64,000 nt of DNA. It comes from Pseudogemmobacter bohemicus. GTDB taxonomy: Bacteria > Pseudomonadota > Alphaproteobacteria > Rhodobacterales > Rhodobacteraceae. The notes beneath the pieces are model-generated. The model saw nothing but the letters and a program-made list of their open reading frames with translations. It was not told the DNA's origin and did not search any database. Within the stretch, counting starts at the first letter, position 1, and the number at the start of each line of letters is the position of its first letter. The translations under genes were made by a program, and so were the position numbers. Where the stretch lies: the NCBI RefSeq assembly GCF_003290025.1, contig NZ_QNHG01000002.1, forward strand, positions 1,186,976 to 1,250,975. Reading direction: 5' to 3'. Shown here piece after piece: positions 1-7,219 of this stretch.

Positions 1-540
1 GCCCCGGGCGGCACAGGCGGCGGCGGTCCGCACATCATCATCCCATGCGGCCGGCTGGCGCCCGACGCGCAGGATGTCGATCGGCCGGTCGGCCGCGTCG
101 CTGCCCAGATCCAGCACATCCGCCCCCCAGCCAAGGAACATCGCCCGCCCCGGGGCCAGCGCCTCGTAATCTGCCGCATCGTCACGGCGGGTATAGGCCA
201 CGAGGTCGAAATGCGACAGCAGCCGGGCGGCGGGGCGCGGCCAGGTCTCCGTCCAGAAACTGTCGATCACCCAGAGCGCGCGGAAGGCGCGCCGCTCGCG
301 CCAGAGCGGATGGGCCAGCGCCCGCGTCAGCTCGGACGGGGAGCGCAAGAGGAAGATATCCCCACCCGCGCCGCCTTTCGGAGGGGCGGTAAGGGTGGTG
401 GCAATGCGGCGGGGCAGGGACAGCCGGCAGGGTGCCAGATCGCAAGGCCCGGCATCCAGAAGCCGCATCATCAGCCCCGCCAGATGGTTGACCGGCATCC
501 AGCCCGCATCGGAATTTCCGAAATAAAACAGCCTTGTCAT
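1..540 (-). CDS. Glycosyltransferase-like protein, C-terminus cut by window edge
   Basis: The reading frame is open from an ATG at 540 to the left edge (180 codons, no stop). It starts MTRLFYFGNSDAGWMPVN and later carries RPIDILRVGRQP, a pattern I associate with Rhodobacterales family-1-like glycosyltransferases of surface polysaccharide synthesis. The catalytic C-terminal half is outside the window, so donor and acceptor cannot be told. The kpsE/kpsT-like capsule-export pair lies 8 kb away on the same strand, and the island at about 600-7290 may have separated them. The family call is moderate and is not based on an alignment. Confidence 0.6.
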   Translation of the reverse strand, partial: MTRLFYFGNSDAGWMPVNHLAGLMMRLLDAGPCDLAPCRLSLPRRIATTLTAPPKGGAGGDIFLLRSPSELTRALAHPLWRERRAFRALWVIDSFWTETWPRPAARLLSHFDLVAYTRRDDAADYEALAPGRAMFLGWGADVLDLGSDAADRPIDILRVGRQPAAWDDDVRTAAACAARG

Positions 541-757
541 GGCACCGGCCTCCGGCAACTGATCAGGGGCCACTGGCCACGATAGCGGCAGCGATAGCAG
601 AAAACCCCAGGGCGCGAAATAGCGGGACACCTGCCGAAAACGTTGTGGACACCCGGAAGTGGTTCGTGACCCAGTGCGAGCGAGCTGGTGTCCCGGAGCA
701 TTTCACCGCGTCCATTGTCGGGCATCAGTCGGCAAGGTCGGAGAATCGCATGACCTA

Positions 758-1607
758 GGTCGTGTTGACAAAAGGGATTCCGCTGGCATTCGTCCTATGA
801 TTCAAGCTCATCTCTACGTGGGAGATGAACTTGGCACGCAACCTGATATCCGACGACGAGTGGACCTTCTTCGAGGGCTTCATTCGTGCCGTCCGGCACC
901 CTAACGGGCGGAAACCTGCGGACCATCGTCTTGTTCTCGATGGAGTTTTCTGGATCGCAAGGACTGGTGCGCCATGGCGTGATCTGCCCGAAGAGTTTGG
1001 CAAGTGGTCCTCGGTCTACCGTCAGTTCCGCCGGTGGACTTTGGCGGGACTGTGGGAGGATATCCTGGATGCGCTGAACCACGCTGGGATCGCGCCAGAC
1101 AAGCTCCAGATGGTCGACAGCACTGTGATCCGCGCTCATCATCATGCTGCGGGCGCAAAAGGGGGACTCCGAAAGAGGCTCTTGGCGTTCGAGAGGTGGC
1201 TTCTCGACCAAGATCCATCTCCGCGTCAATGGCGCAGGCCTCCCGATGAGGACTGAGATCACGCCGGGGCAGGTTTCCGACTACACCGGCTATGATCTGG
1301 TGATGGCCGACAACCTGCCGCAGCCAGCAGTTCTGGTCGCCGACAGGGGCTATGACTCTGATAAAATTCGGGAAGACATCGAGAACCGCAACGCCCTGCC
1401 CATGATACCGATGCGAAAGAACCGAAGGGTGCGCAAGGCTGTCGACATGACCATCTACACCCTGCGCAACATGGTCGAGCGCTGCTTCAACAAGCTGAAA
1501 AACAGCCGTCGGTTGGCAACCCGCTACGACAAAACCGCAGACAGTTTCCTCGGCTTCGTAGACGTTGCCTGCATCAGGCTATGGCTTCGCCATTTGTCAA
1601 CATGACC
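758..1607 (+). mobile_element. IS5-family insertion sequence (IS427-like), 850 bp
   Basis: The element starts GGTCGTGTTGACAAA at 758 and ends TTTGTCAACATGACC at 1607. These are terminal inverted repeats of 15 bp with one mismatch. It is flanked by TA on both sides (756-757 and 1608-1609), the two-base target duplication usual for this group. The uninterrupted second copy of the host module at about 3352-3366 gives the empty site, so the boundaries are exact. It carries a two-frame transposase and has inserted inside an integrase remnant. Confidence 0.93.
825..1605 (+). CDS. IS5-family transposase made by frameshifting (orfA/orfB)
   Basis: Frame A (825-1256) begins MNLARNLISDDEW and carries the first catalytic aspartate in LQMVDSTVIRAH. 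The rest lies in the +1 frame: it carries GGFSTKIHL, the second aspartate in VLVADRGYDS and the glutamate in NMVERCFNKLK, and stops at 1603-1605 inside the right terminal repeat. The frames meet at an A4G5 run near 1157-1165, a likely slippage site; skipping one G joins AKG to DSERGSW. The DDE triad is complete across the two parts, so the element may still be mobile. Programmed slippage is inferred from the family; a simple one-base mutation is the alternative. Confidence 0.88.
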
Positions 1608-1678
1608 TACGGCATCTATTCCGCCGGGATCAGCGATGAGCAAAAGCGGGAGATCGTGGAGCGGGTGGGGCTTCCGCC

Positions 1679-1867
1679 ATGCCATTGATTCCCGACATTG
1701 ATGCTTTCGAGGAAAGGGCCGCTATCATGCAATATGATGGCGGTCTTTCTCGTTCTATGGCTGAGGATCACGCTGCGCAGGCACAGGGCTTCCGGGATGC
1801 GGCACATTTCCGGGAGGTTCTGGCCGAGTATGTCCTGAATCGCAGACTGGGGGGCGGGCATGACTGA
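1679..1867 (+). CDS. Small conserved protein overlapping the integrase 3' end, copy 1 (62 aa)
   Basis: The ATG at 1679 overlaps the last codons and stop of the integrase remnant (TGA at 1686-1688), and the stop overlaps the next gene by 8 bp. The protein is acidic and helical in character, with EERAAIMQYDGGLSR followed by alanine-rich helix residues. The paralogue at 3431-3619 differs at only 4 of 62 residues, which points to real coding. I do not recognise a function. Overlap with an integrase suggests a role in the same element, for example a recombination accessory factor, but nothing in the sequence proves it. Confidence 0.65.
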   Translation: MPLIPDIDAFEERAAIMQYDGGLSRSMAEDHAAQAQGFRDAAHFREVLAEYVLNRRLGGGHD

Positions 1868-2135
1868 ACCCTATCCTCTGGTGCAGCGAGATGGGCGCTG
1901 GTGGTTGCCCTATGGCCTGGAGGTTGATGGCGAACAGTTGGCAGGCCTCTGGATGTCCGACGGCGACGTGGTGTTCCTTGGCCCGGAGGGCGGCAGCTTT
2001 GCCTATCGGGTGGATGAGAACGGGGCAGAGCAGGTCAGGCTCGACTACGGGGTCTGGCGGGCAATCCCTGATGATCTGGCAGACTGGCAACAGGAGGTTT
2101 TCCGGCTGGTCCGGGACGCGCTCGATAACATGTGA
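1860..2135 (+). CDS. Hypothetical 91-aa protein of the integrase module, copy 1
   Basis: It starts at an ATG 8 bp inside the preceding gene, so translation is probably coupled. The sequence is rich in aromatic and acidic residues (QRDGRWWLPYGLEVD, FLGPEGGSFAYRVDE), suggesting a small beta-rich soluble domain with a C-terminal helix ending VRDALDNM. The second copy at 3612-3887 is about 89% identical in protein (10 differences in 91), keeping length and frame. No signal peptide or membrane segment is visible. I recognise no family. Confidence 0.6.
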   Translation: MTEPYPLVQRDGRWWLPYGLEVDGEQLAGLWMSDGDVVFLGPEGGSFAYRVDENGAEQVRLDYGVWRAIPDDLADWQQEVFRLVRDALDNM

Positions 2136-2160
2136 TCAACCCTCGGCGGCTTCGGTCGGC

Positions 2161-2370
2161 GGCAAGGCTGAACTGCGCCAAGCCGGCGTGTCCGAGTTTC
2201 TGACCACCTTTGGCGAGGGCGTGAGCAACAATGCGGTGTTTCTGCTGCGGTGGGTGCCGGGCGTTGCCGTTGCCGACCGGATTATTCACGGCGGCAAGGT
2301 CTGGAACATTGTCGCTATTGCCGAGATCGGGCGCAGGAAGGGCATCGAATTGCGGGCGGTGGCGGCATGA
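2161..2370 (+). pseudogene. Phage head-closure (head-tail adaptor) protein, C-terminal fragment
   Basis: The frame read from about 2161 gives AELRQAGVSEFLTTF, VFLLRWVPGVAVADRI and WNIVAIAEIGRRKGIELRA. This resembles the C-terminal half of the small head-closure/adaptor proteins of tailed phages, which typically end in a similar IGRRxGxEL motif. No start or N-terminal half is present: the sequence is joined to the end of repeat copy 1. Its TGA overlaps the start of terS (ATGA), as expected of an intact phage operon, so truncation was on the left side only. Confidence 0.65.
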
Positions 2371-2759
2371 GCAAGCACCTTCGCGGCGTGAAGCCGGGCC
2401 TTGCTGCGGATGCCGAGGCGCTGACCAGAGCACCAGCCGCGCCCGCTTGGCTGACCAGCCATGCCAAGGCCGAGTGGCGGCGCATCATGCCGCAACTGAT
2501 CGCCCGGCAGGTTATCACAAAGGCCGATCTGGCGGGCATCGAGAACTATTGTGTGGCGGCGGGCGCAGTTCGCCAGATCGCGGATATTCTTGCGCTGAAC
2601 CCGATCCCCGACCTGAAACTGGCGGGGCTTCAAATCCGCTATGCGCAGACCGCCCGCCAGCTTGCCGCCGAATACGGGCTGACCCCGACCAGCCGGGCGA
2701 GGATTGGTTCTGCGCCGGAACCCGAGGATGACACCGACAACCCGCTGGCGGTGGCGTGA
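2367..2759 (+). CDS. terS: Phage terminase small subunit (P27-like)
   Basis: A 130-aa protein starting MSKHLRGVKPGLAADAEAL, with PAWLTSHAKAEWRRIMPQL and NYCVAAGAVRQI, the layout of P27-family terminase small subunits that bind the phage genome end and hand it to the large subunit. The ATG overlaps the stop of the adaptor fragment, and its TGA overlaps the ATG of the terL stub. The gene itself looks complete, but its partner is destroyed and no portal or capsid gene follows, so it is an orphan in a prophage remnant. Confidence 0.78.
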   Translation: MSKHLRGVKPGLAADAEALTRAPAAPAWLTSHAKAEWRRIMPQLIARQVITKADLAGIENYCVAAGAVRQIADILALNPIPDLKLAGLQIRYAQTARQLAAEYGLTPTSRARIGSAPEPEDDTDNPLAVA

Positions 2760-2932
2760 TGACTGGCAGCACCTTCCCGGCGTGGATTTATGACGGATCA
2801 CCGATCCCTGACCCTCTCGGGCATGGGGAACGCGCTGTCACCTTCCTGCGCCGCTTGAAGCATCCGAACAGCACGGCACCACGCCGGGGCTTCCAGCTTC
2901 ACGGCTGGCAGGGTCTTGCTGGCGCAGGATGA
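2759..2932 (+). pseudogene. terL: Phage terminase large subunit, N-terminal stub
   Basis: The first 50 codons (FPAWIYDGSPIPDP, GHGERAVTFLRRLKHP, RGFQLHGWQ) match the N-terminal adaptor-motif region of HK97-type terminase large subunits. After GWQ at about 2911 the similarity stops and a TGA follows at 2930-2932. The DNA from 2913 on encodes the catalytic end of an integrase in another frame. The ATPase and nuclease domains are therefore absent. This is a deletion or recombination joint between a packaging gene and an integrase gene. Confidence 0.8.
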
Positions 2933-3440
2933 TCCCCGCATTGGCGATGTCCTGACCTTCTGCCTGCTGACCGGGATGCGGGCCGGTGAGGCGGTGGGTC
3001 TGGTCCGGGGTGATCTGGTTTGGAAGGGCAATCTCGGCTGGTTCGCCTGGATACGTCCCAACGAGGTCCGGTCTCTGAAGACGGATGCGGCGGAACGGTT
3101 TATTCCGCTGCACTCGGCTCTTAGCCCTCTGCTCGCCCGACTGCCTGGACAGGGGCGGTTGTTCCCTGACCTGACCGTGTCGATAGTCACCAAGCGGTTT
3201 GCATCGCTGCGGGCCACTCTGGGGCTGTCCCGTCCCGGCGTCGTCTTCCATTCGACCCGGAAGTGGTTCGTGACCCAGTGTGAACGGGCGGGTGTCCCGG
3301 AGCATTTCACCGCATCGATTGTCGGCCACCAGTCAGCAAGGTCGGAGAATCGCATGACCTATGGCATCTATTCCGCCGGGATCAGCGACGAGCAGAAGCG
3401 GGAGATTGTGGAGCGGGTGGGGCTGCCACCATGCCATTGA
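2913..3440 (+). pseudogene. Tyrosine recombinase/integrase, 5'-truncated, catalytic domain kept
   Basis: About 175 codons of a phage-type integrase are open from the terL joint to the TGA at 3440. All catalytic positions can be seen: first arginine in LLTGMRAGEAVGL, histidine and second arginine in HSTRKWF, histidine in SIVGHQS, and tyrosine in MTYGIYSAG. The arm- and core-binding N-terminal domains are missing. The only candidate start is a TTG at 2916, so it is probably dead, though an isolated catalytic domain could conceivably be made. It overlaps the following small gene by 10 bp. Confidence 0.85.
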
Positions 3441-3619
3441 TTCCTGACATTGATGCTTTCGAGGAAAGGGCCGCTATCATGCAATATGATGGCGGTCTTT
3501 CTCGTTCAGTCGCTGAGGATCGGGCAGCACAGGCGCAGGGCTTCCAGGATGCGGCACATTTCCGGGAGGTTCTGGCGGAGTATGTCCTGAATCGCAGGTT
3601 GGGGGGCGGGCATGATTGA
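3431..3619 (+). CDS. Small conserved protein overlapping the integrase 3' end, copy 2 (62 aa)
   Basis: Paralogue of the 1679-1867 gene with four substitutions (M27V, H31R, R39Q and one synonymous-rich stretch around them); the core EERAAIMQYDGGLSR is unchanged. The start lies within the integrase end and the stop overlaps the next gene by 8 bp, so the three frames are probably co-translated. Function is not recognised. Confidence 0.65.
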   Translation: MPLIPDIDAFEERAAIMQYDGGLSRSVAEDRAAQAQGFQDAAHFREVLAEYVLNRRLGGGHD

Positions 3620-3887
3620 ACCCTACCCTCTGGTTCAGCGAGACGGGCGCTGGTGGCTGCCCTATGGCCTGGAGGTCGATGCCGAACAACTGGCTGGCCT
3701 CTGGATGTGCGACAGCGACGTCGTGTTCCTTGGCCCGGAGGGCGGCAGCTTTGCCTACCGGGTGGACGAGGACGGGGCAGAGCAGGTCAGGCTCAACTAT
3801 GGAGTCTGGAAGGCAGTCCCCGATGTTCTGGCGGACTGGCAGCAGGAGGTTTTCCGGCTGGTCCGGAAGGCGCTCGACAATATGTGA
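3612..3887 (+). CDS. Hypothetical 91-aa protein of the integrase module, copy 2
   Basis: Second copy of the 1860-2135 gene, starting MIEPYPLVQRDGRWW. The differences between copies are mostly mild substitutions with no frameshift. The stop at 3885-3887 is followed within 25 bp by the shared boundary of the duplicated module. Function is unknown. Confidence 0.6.
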   Translation: MIEPYPLVQRDGRWWLPYGLEVDAEQLAGLWMCDSDVVFLGPEGGSFAYRVDEDGAEQVRLNYGVWKAVPDVLADWQQEVFRLVRKALDNM

Positions 3888-3993
3888 TCAACCCTCGGCG
3901 GCTTCGGTCGCCGGGGAACCCCTTTTCTCTCTTTTTCTGCTTGGGGCGGGGGGAGGTAGTACCCATCTAAGGGGCCTCGGTAACAGCTACGGA

Positions 3994-4011
3994 GGTTAGG
4001 TATAGGTAATG
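3994..4011 (+). repeat. Left arm of an 18-bp inverted repeat around the polymerase-like gene
   Basis: GGTTAGGTATAGGTAATG reads the same, with one mismatch in 18, as the reverse complement of 5633-5650. The arm ends exactly on the ATG of the 533-aa gene and covers most of the space between GGAGG (3991-3995) and the start. A protein bound here would block translation initiation or transcription; alternatively these are element ends. No clear target duplication is visible outside the arms. Confidence 0.75.
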
Positions 4012-5610
4012 ATAGATAAGGGTGGATGGGACCACAGGATACCCAGCCCACACGACGATTGGGAACCCTCGTCCTCGGGGACACCCAGAGAAGACAGCCT
4101 GGAGGAGGTTGTCCAGGAGAAGAAAGAGAAGGCAATCGCCAACCCGTGGTTCTCAAGGCCGCTGGATGTGCATCGGTGGTCGGATCACGCGGAACTTGTC
4201 GCGGTGGTTGATCAGGTCTGGAACGAGCACTGCAGCGACTTTGATCGGTCACGCGGGGGTGGACCCAAGCCGAAATGTGCTTTCCGGGGCCAGTTGAGGA
4301 TCCTGCTGTTGGACCTTTACGTTGCCTGGCTGGAAAACCCGAACCTGTCGATCGGCGTGGCAATGTCACAGAACAGCTGGGATGCCTGGTCCCGCTACAA
4401 TAAGCTGGGCATCTCGAAGAAGATCGTCCAGTTGATCCACCGGCTGGTGGAGAGGGGACTGATTGACGAGGCCAAGGGTAGCTACAGCGGGCCTTATGCT
4501 CCGGGCAACAGAACAACGAGGATCAGGGCTGCGGAACCGTTACGGGCGATGTTCCGGGAGTTACAGACGAGCCGGAACGACGTGCATCAGGTCGTCGGGC
4601 AGGAATGTATCATCCTGAAGGCGGGTGATGGCGAGGAAGCGAAGTATCAGGAATACGATGATACCGAAGAAACCCTGCGGATGCGGGCGGAGCTGGAAGC
4701 CTATAACACGCTGATCGCGGATAGTTTCATCGACATTCCCACCCTCTCCGACCCCTGGATCACCCGGAGCGACAAGTTCGGCAAAGAGGCCAGAGTCCCG
4801 ATAAACCATCATCACCAATTCACCCGTCGGATTTTCAGCCGGGGGTCATGGAAGCTGAACGGGCGGTTCTATGGTCCGTGGTGGCAGCAGGTTGGCAAGG
4901 AACTCCGGGAGCGTATCTTCATCAACAACCGGCCCACGGTAGAGGTCGACTTCAAGGGGCTGCACCTTGCGATAATTGCGGCAAAACAGGGGGTCAGGGT
5001 TGTCGATGACCCCTATGAACTGCCGTCGAGAACTGTGCCTGACGTTGACAAGAGGCAGCAGCGGGAGATCGTGAAGCAGCTGGTCCTGACAGCCCTTAAC
5101 GCCCGGACGGAGAAGGCGGCCTTCAGCAGCTTCCGCGATGGCTGGCCCGCCGGTCACAGGGCTAAGGGGCTGACCAACAAAGAGCTTTCTTGTCTTCTTT
5201 CTCTCTTTTCCGAGAAGAACCCTTGGGCCAAATCCTCTCTTGGGGCTGACGTGGGGATCGGCCTGATGAACCTCGACTCACAGATTGCGGAACGAGTGCT
5301 GGGTCACTTCACCCGGAAAGGAATACCTGTTCTTTGTATCCATGACAGCTTCATCATCGACTATGGTTATGCCGGTGAGTTGCGGGCGGTCATGGCGGAG
5401 GCCTCTGAGGCCGTGGTGGGTAAGCCTTTGGCCTTAGATGGGAAAGCGGGGCTGGACGACTATCTTTCTGACAGTCCTCGGTACATCGTTCGTGACTATG
5501 TTGGCTACAAACGTAGGGGCTGTTGCGAGGCCTATAGAGACCGTCGCAGGGCGTGGGAGGCTCTTAAGGGAAGAAGGGTGGGGGCGAGGAGGAGGAACGA
5601 GGTGTCCTGA
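4009..5610 (+). CDS. Protein with winged-helix-like N-terminus and family-A polymerase-like palm motifs (533 aa)
   Basis: Residues 92-155 look like a winged-helix domain (YNKLGISKKIVQLIHRLVERG). After a linker come GRFYGPWWQ (285-293), then VEVDFKGLHLAIIA (311-324), which resembles motif A of family-A DNA polymerases and T7-type RNA polymerases with D314 as metal ligand. REIVKQLVLTALNA (352-365) resembles the O-helix (R352, K356), and VLCIHDSFIID (441-451) resembles motif C with the HDSF spelling of T7-like RNA polymerases. No 3'-5' exonuclease domain is present. The likely role is replication initiation or DNA synthesis for a mobile element. The motif match is by eye and the function is inferred. 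The gene is bracketed by inverted repeats and seems less GC-rich than the chromosome. Confidence 0.65.
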   Translation: MIDKGGWDHRIPSPHDDWEPSSSGTPREDSLEEVVQEKKEKAIANPWFSRPLDVHRWSDHAELVAVVDQVWNEHCSDFDRSRGGGPKPKCAFRGQLRILLLDLYVAWLENPNLSIGVAMSQNSWDAWSRYNKLGISKKIVQLIHRLVERGLIDEAKGSYSGPYAPGNRTTRIRAAEPLRAMFRELQTSRNDVHQVVGQECIILKAGDGEEAKYQEYDDTEETLRMRAELEAYNTLIADSFIDIPTLSDPWITRSDKFGKEARVPINHHHQFTRRIFSRGSWKLNGRFYGPWWQQVGKELRERIFINNRPTVEVDFKGLHLAIIAAKQGVRVVDDPYELPSRTVPDVDKRQQREIVKQLVLTALNARTEKAAFSSFRDGWPAGHRAKGLTNKELSCLLSLFSEKNPWAKSSLGADVGIGLMNLDSQIAERVLGHFTRKGIPVLCIHDSFIIDYGYAGELRAVMAEASEAVVGKPLALDGKAGLDDYLSDSPRYIVRDYVGYKRRGCCEAYRDRRRAWEALKGRRVGARRRNEVS

Positions 5611-5632
5611 CTTCCTGTTCTTTCTTCTTCTC

Positions 5633-5650
5633 CATTACCTATACCAAACC
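5633..5650 (-). repeat. Right arm of the 18-bp inverted repeat
   Basis: CATTACCTATACCAAACC, 17 of 18 complementary to 3994-4011, lies 23 bp after the stop of the polymerase-like gene and 25 bp before the stop of the convergent KAP gene. The two arms are 1.6 kb apart. Confidence 0.75.
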
Positions 5651-5674
5651 AAAGACATATCCAGTACAGAGACT

Positions 5675-7126
5675 TTAATCCGCCAGAATACTCTGGACAC
5701 CGTCGAGCATCGCTCGGTGTGAGGGGATGTAGGTCGGACCTAGACCTTTAAGGACTTTGTACCATTCATGGGAACTACGCTGCCCAGCTTGTGGTGAAAG
5801 CTGATACATCTCCTCCGCTAAGTCGACAAGTTCTGGGCATGCATCTCCTACAAAGGATCGGCATCGTTCAAATGCCTCACCAAGTTGTTGCCTGTCAAAG
5901 CCGCTCTGAGCGAACTCAAAGCCATCCATCAGTCTTTTAGCCCCTTCGGGTGTAAGGCTCGATCGTTTCAAAAGTGCGGATGGCAGAGACAAATGCTTGC
6001 GTGTACGCTCGGGCGCCACATCTGAAAATGCCATAAGCACAAGTAATGACGGATCAATTGGCACTCCTCTGTAGATCCTTGCCACCAAGTCTACCCTCTC
6101 AATGGTCCGCTTGATCTGCCGGAAGGAAAAGCCGCTTTGCTTTACTATTTCCTTGGAAAGCGTGGCTGCGGCTTCAACAGAGAAGTGCTCACTCTGCCCG
6201 AAAGAAATAGCAATCGGGATCTGCCGAACCAACTCTGCGGTGGCGAGCCCTTGTATCTCCGGGCTGGTTCGCAATGCGAGACGAAGGTCGACGAACTTAT
6301 CAAGATATAACTCATCTCCCTCTCTGGGTCCAAAGCGATGCCTGGCGATGTTCTCAAGGTAGTGAGGATTGACCATGAGGCAGAAGACGAATCCATTGCG
6401 CCCAAAGACAAGTTTCATCGCTTCAAGCAGGGCGATTGCGTATTCCGGGTGACAGCGGTCAAGCTCATCAACGATAATGATGATCCGGTCAGATGCCGCG
6501 CCTTCGGTGAGTGCGTCGCGCAGCTTGTCGATCTGGATTGGCAGCTCCTCGATGCGAGCGGTCTCTGCTGCGAGGTGTGTAGCGATCAGTTGGTATGCGA
6601 CTTTCGACATACCTGTCTCAAGTTCTTCGACTGCTTTGTCCAGGCCACCGATGTCAGGTGTTTGCTCCTGAACCCAGTCTGAGACAGCCCCCAAAACCAC
6701 ATCAGCACCACTGCGAAGAACAGCACGGGTAAGTGAGCGGGCTGCAATTCCGGCAATCTTCAGGGAGCCGTCTTTCAGGGTCTTCGCCAGTGGCTTGCCC
6801 GATACTGGCTGAGCTTTCAGGAGCGCGCCCATGAAGGTGATAATTGGATCGTCTGTGCGGTCTGACTGCTGCGCGTCAATCTCAATGACCAACTCACCTG
6901 AGGCGCGGAGCTGTTGAGCCCAGGCGCGACGGAAGAAGGTTTTACCGTGCCCAAACCCCGCCTCGATCGAAATGACCTTTGAGTCGTCGATGGATTTGAT
7001 CAGGCTGGTAAACGTGTCCCCGATCGCGGCATAGCCGAGACCGTCGTCTTTCCAAGGGGACACAGCGCCTTCAAGGTCTTTCATCTGCTCTGCTCCTGTC
7101 AGTCCAAAGACAACCTTAGGTGTCAT
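5675..7126 (-). CDS. KAP-family P-loop NTPase (possible phage-exclusion or defence gene)
   Basis: A 483-aa protein with Walker A GFGHGKT (57-63) near the N-terminus and Walker B IIIIVDELDRC (215-225), followed by HPEYAIALLEAMKLVF, the arrangement of KAP NTPases. Between the two Walker motifs is a hydrophobic alanine-rich stretch (about 110-160), but no strong paired membrane helices like those of membrane-bound KAP proteins. Known family members include PifA-type phage-exclusion proteins and ATPases of Qat-type defence operons. The gene stands alone, convergent with the polymerase-like gene, and its start is 170 bp from tRNA-Gln. No strong Shine-Dalgarno precedes the ATG. The defence role is inferred from family and location. 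Confidence 0.8.
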   Translation of the reverse strand: MTPKVVFGLTGAEQMKDLEGAVSPWKDDGLGYAAIGDTFTSLIKSIDDSKVISIEAGFGHGKTFFRRAWAQQLRASGELVIEIDAQQSDRTDDPIITFMGALLKAQPVSGKPLAKTLKDGSLKIAGIAARSLTRAVLRSGADVVLGAVSDWVQEQTPDIGGLDKAVEELETGMSKVAYQLIATHLAAETARIEELPIQIDKLRDALTEGAASDRIIIIVDELDRCHPEYAIALLEAMKLVFGRNGFVFCLMVNPHYLENIARHRFGPREGDELYLDKFVDLRLALRTSPEIQGLATAELVRQIPIAISFGQSEHFSVEAAATLSKEIVKQSGFSFRQIKRTIERVDLVARIYRGVPIDPSLLVLMAFSDVAPERTRKHLSLPSALLKRSSLTPEGAKRLMDGFEFAQSGFDRQQLGEAFERCRSFVGDACPELVDLAEEMYQLSPQAGQRSSHEWYKVLKGLGPTYIPSHRAMLDGVQSILAD

Positions 7127-7193
7127 CAGGATTTTCGCAAGCAGAGGACAAGCGGATATCTTCTAGCGATGGCTTCCCCGGTGGGGCATTCCC

Positions 7194-7219
7194 TGGGGCA
7201 GTCCGGCCCCACTGCCCCA
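7194..7219 (-). terminator. Possible hairpin terminator downstream of tRNA-Gln
   Basis: TGGGGCAGT and ACTGCCCCA form a perfect 9-bp stem with an 8-base GC-rich loop, about 80 bp beyond the 3' end of the tRNA. No T-run follows on the minus strand, so termination is uncertain. Confidence 0.35.

Larger units (their letters stand above)
651..1688 (+). pseudogene. Tyrosine integrase C-terminal fragment, split by IS5-family element
   Basis: From 651 the frame reads TRKWFVTQCERAGVPEH, then SIVGHQSARSENRMT, and after the IS continues YGIYSAGISDEQ to a TGA at 1686-1688. These match the last part of the tyrosine recombinase catalytic domain: the R of HxxR, the GH pair and the tyrosine in YGIYSAG. The more complete copy at 2913-3440 has the same sequence. 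The N-terminal three quarters are missing and the IS at 758-1607 separates the GH motif from the nucleophile, so it cannot be functional. The upstream junction is abrupt at about 650. Confidence 0.85.
651..2158 (+). repeat. 656-bp direct repeat, copy 1 (interrupted by an IS)
   Basis: Positions 651-757 plus 1610-2158 are colinear with 3255-3910, 656 bp each once the IS and its TA duplication are removed, at roughly 90% identity by eye. Both copies begin at ACCCGGAAGTGG inside the integrase gene and end at the same CCTCGGCGGCTTCGGTCG. Each holds the integrase 3' end and two small overlapping genes. The shared right boundary suggests a recombination or attachment site; this is inference. Confidence 0.85.
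3255..3910 (+). repeat. 656-bp direct repeat, copy 2 (uninterrupted)
   Basis: Same module as 651-2158: integrase 3' end, 62-aa gene and 91-aa gene, ending CCTCGGCGGCTTCGGTCG at 3910. It is the reference for the empty IS5 insertion site. Recombination between copies would remove the phage fragment at 2159-3254. Confidence 0.85.
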
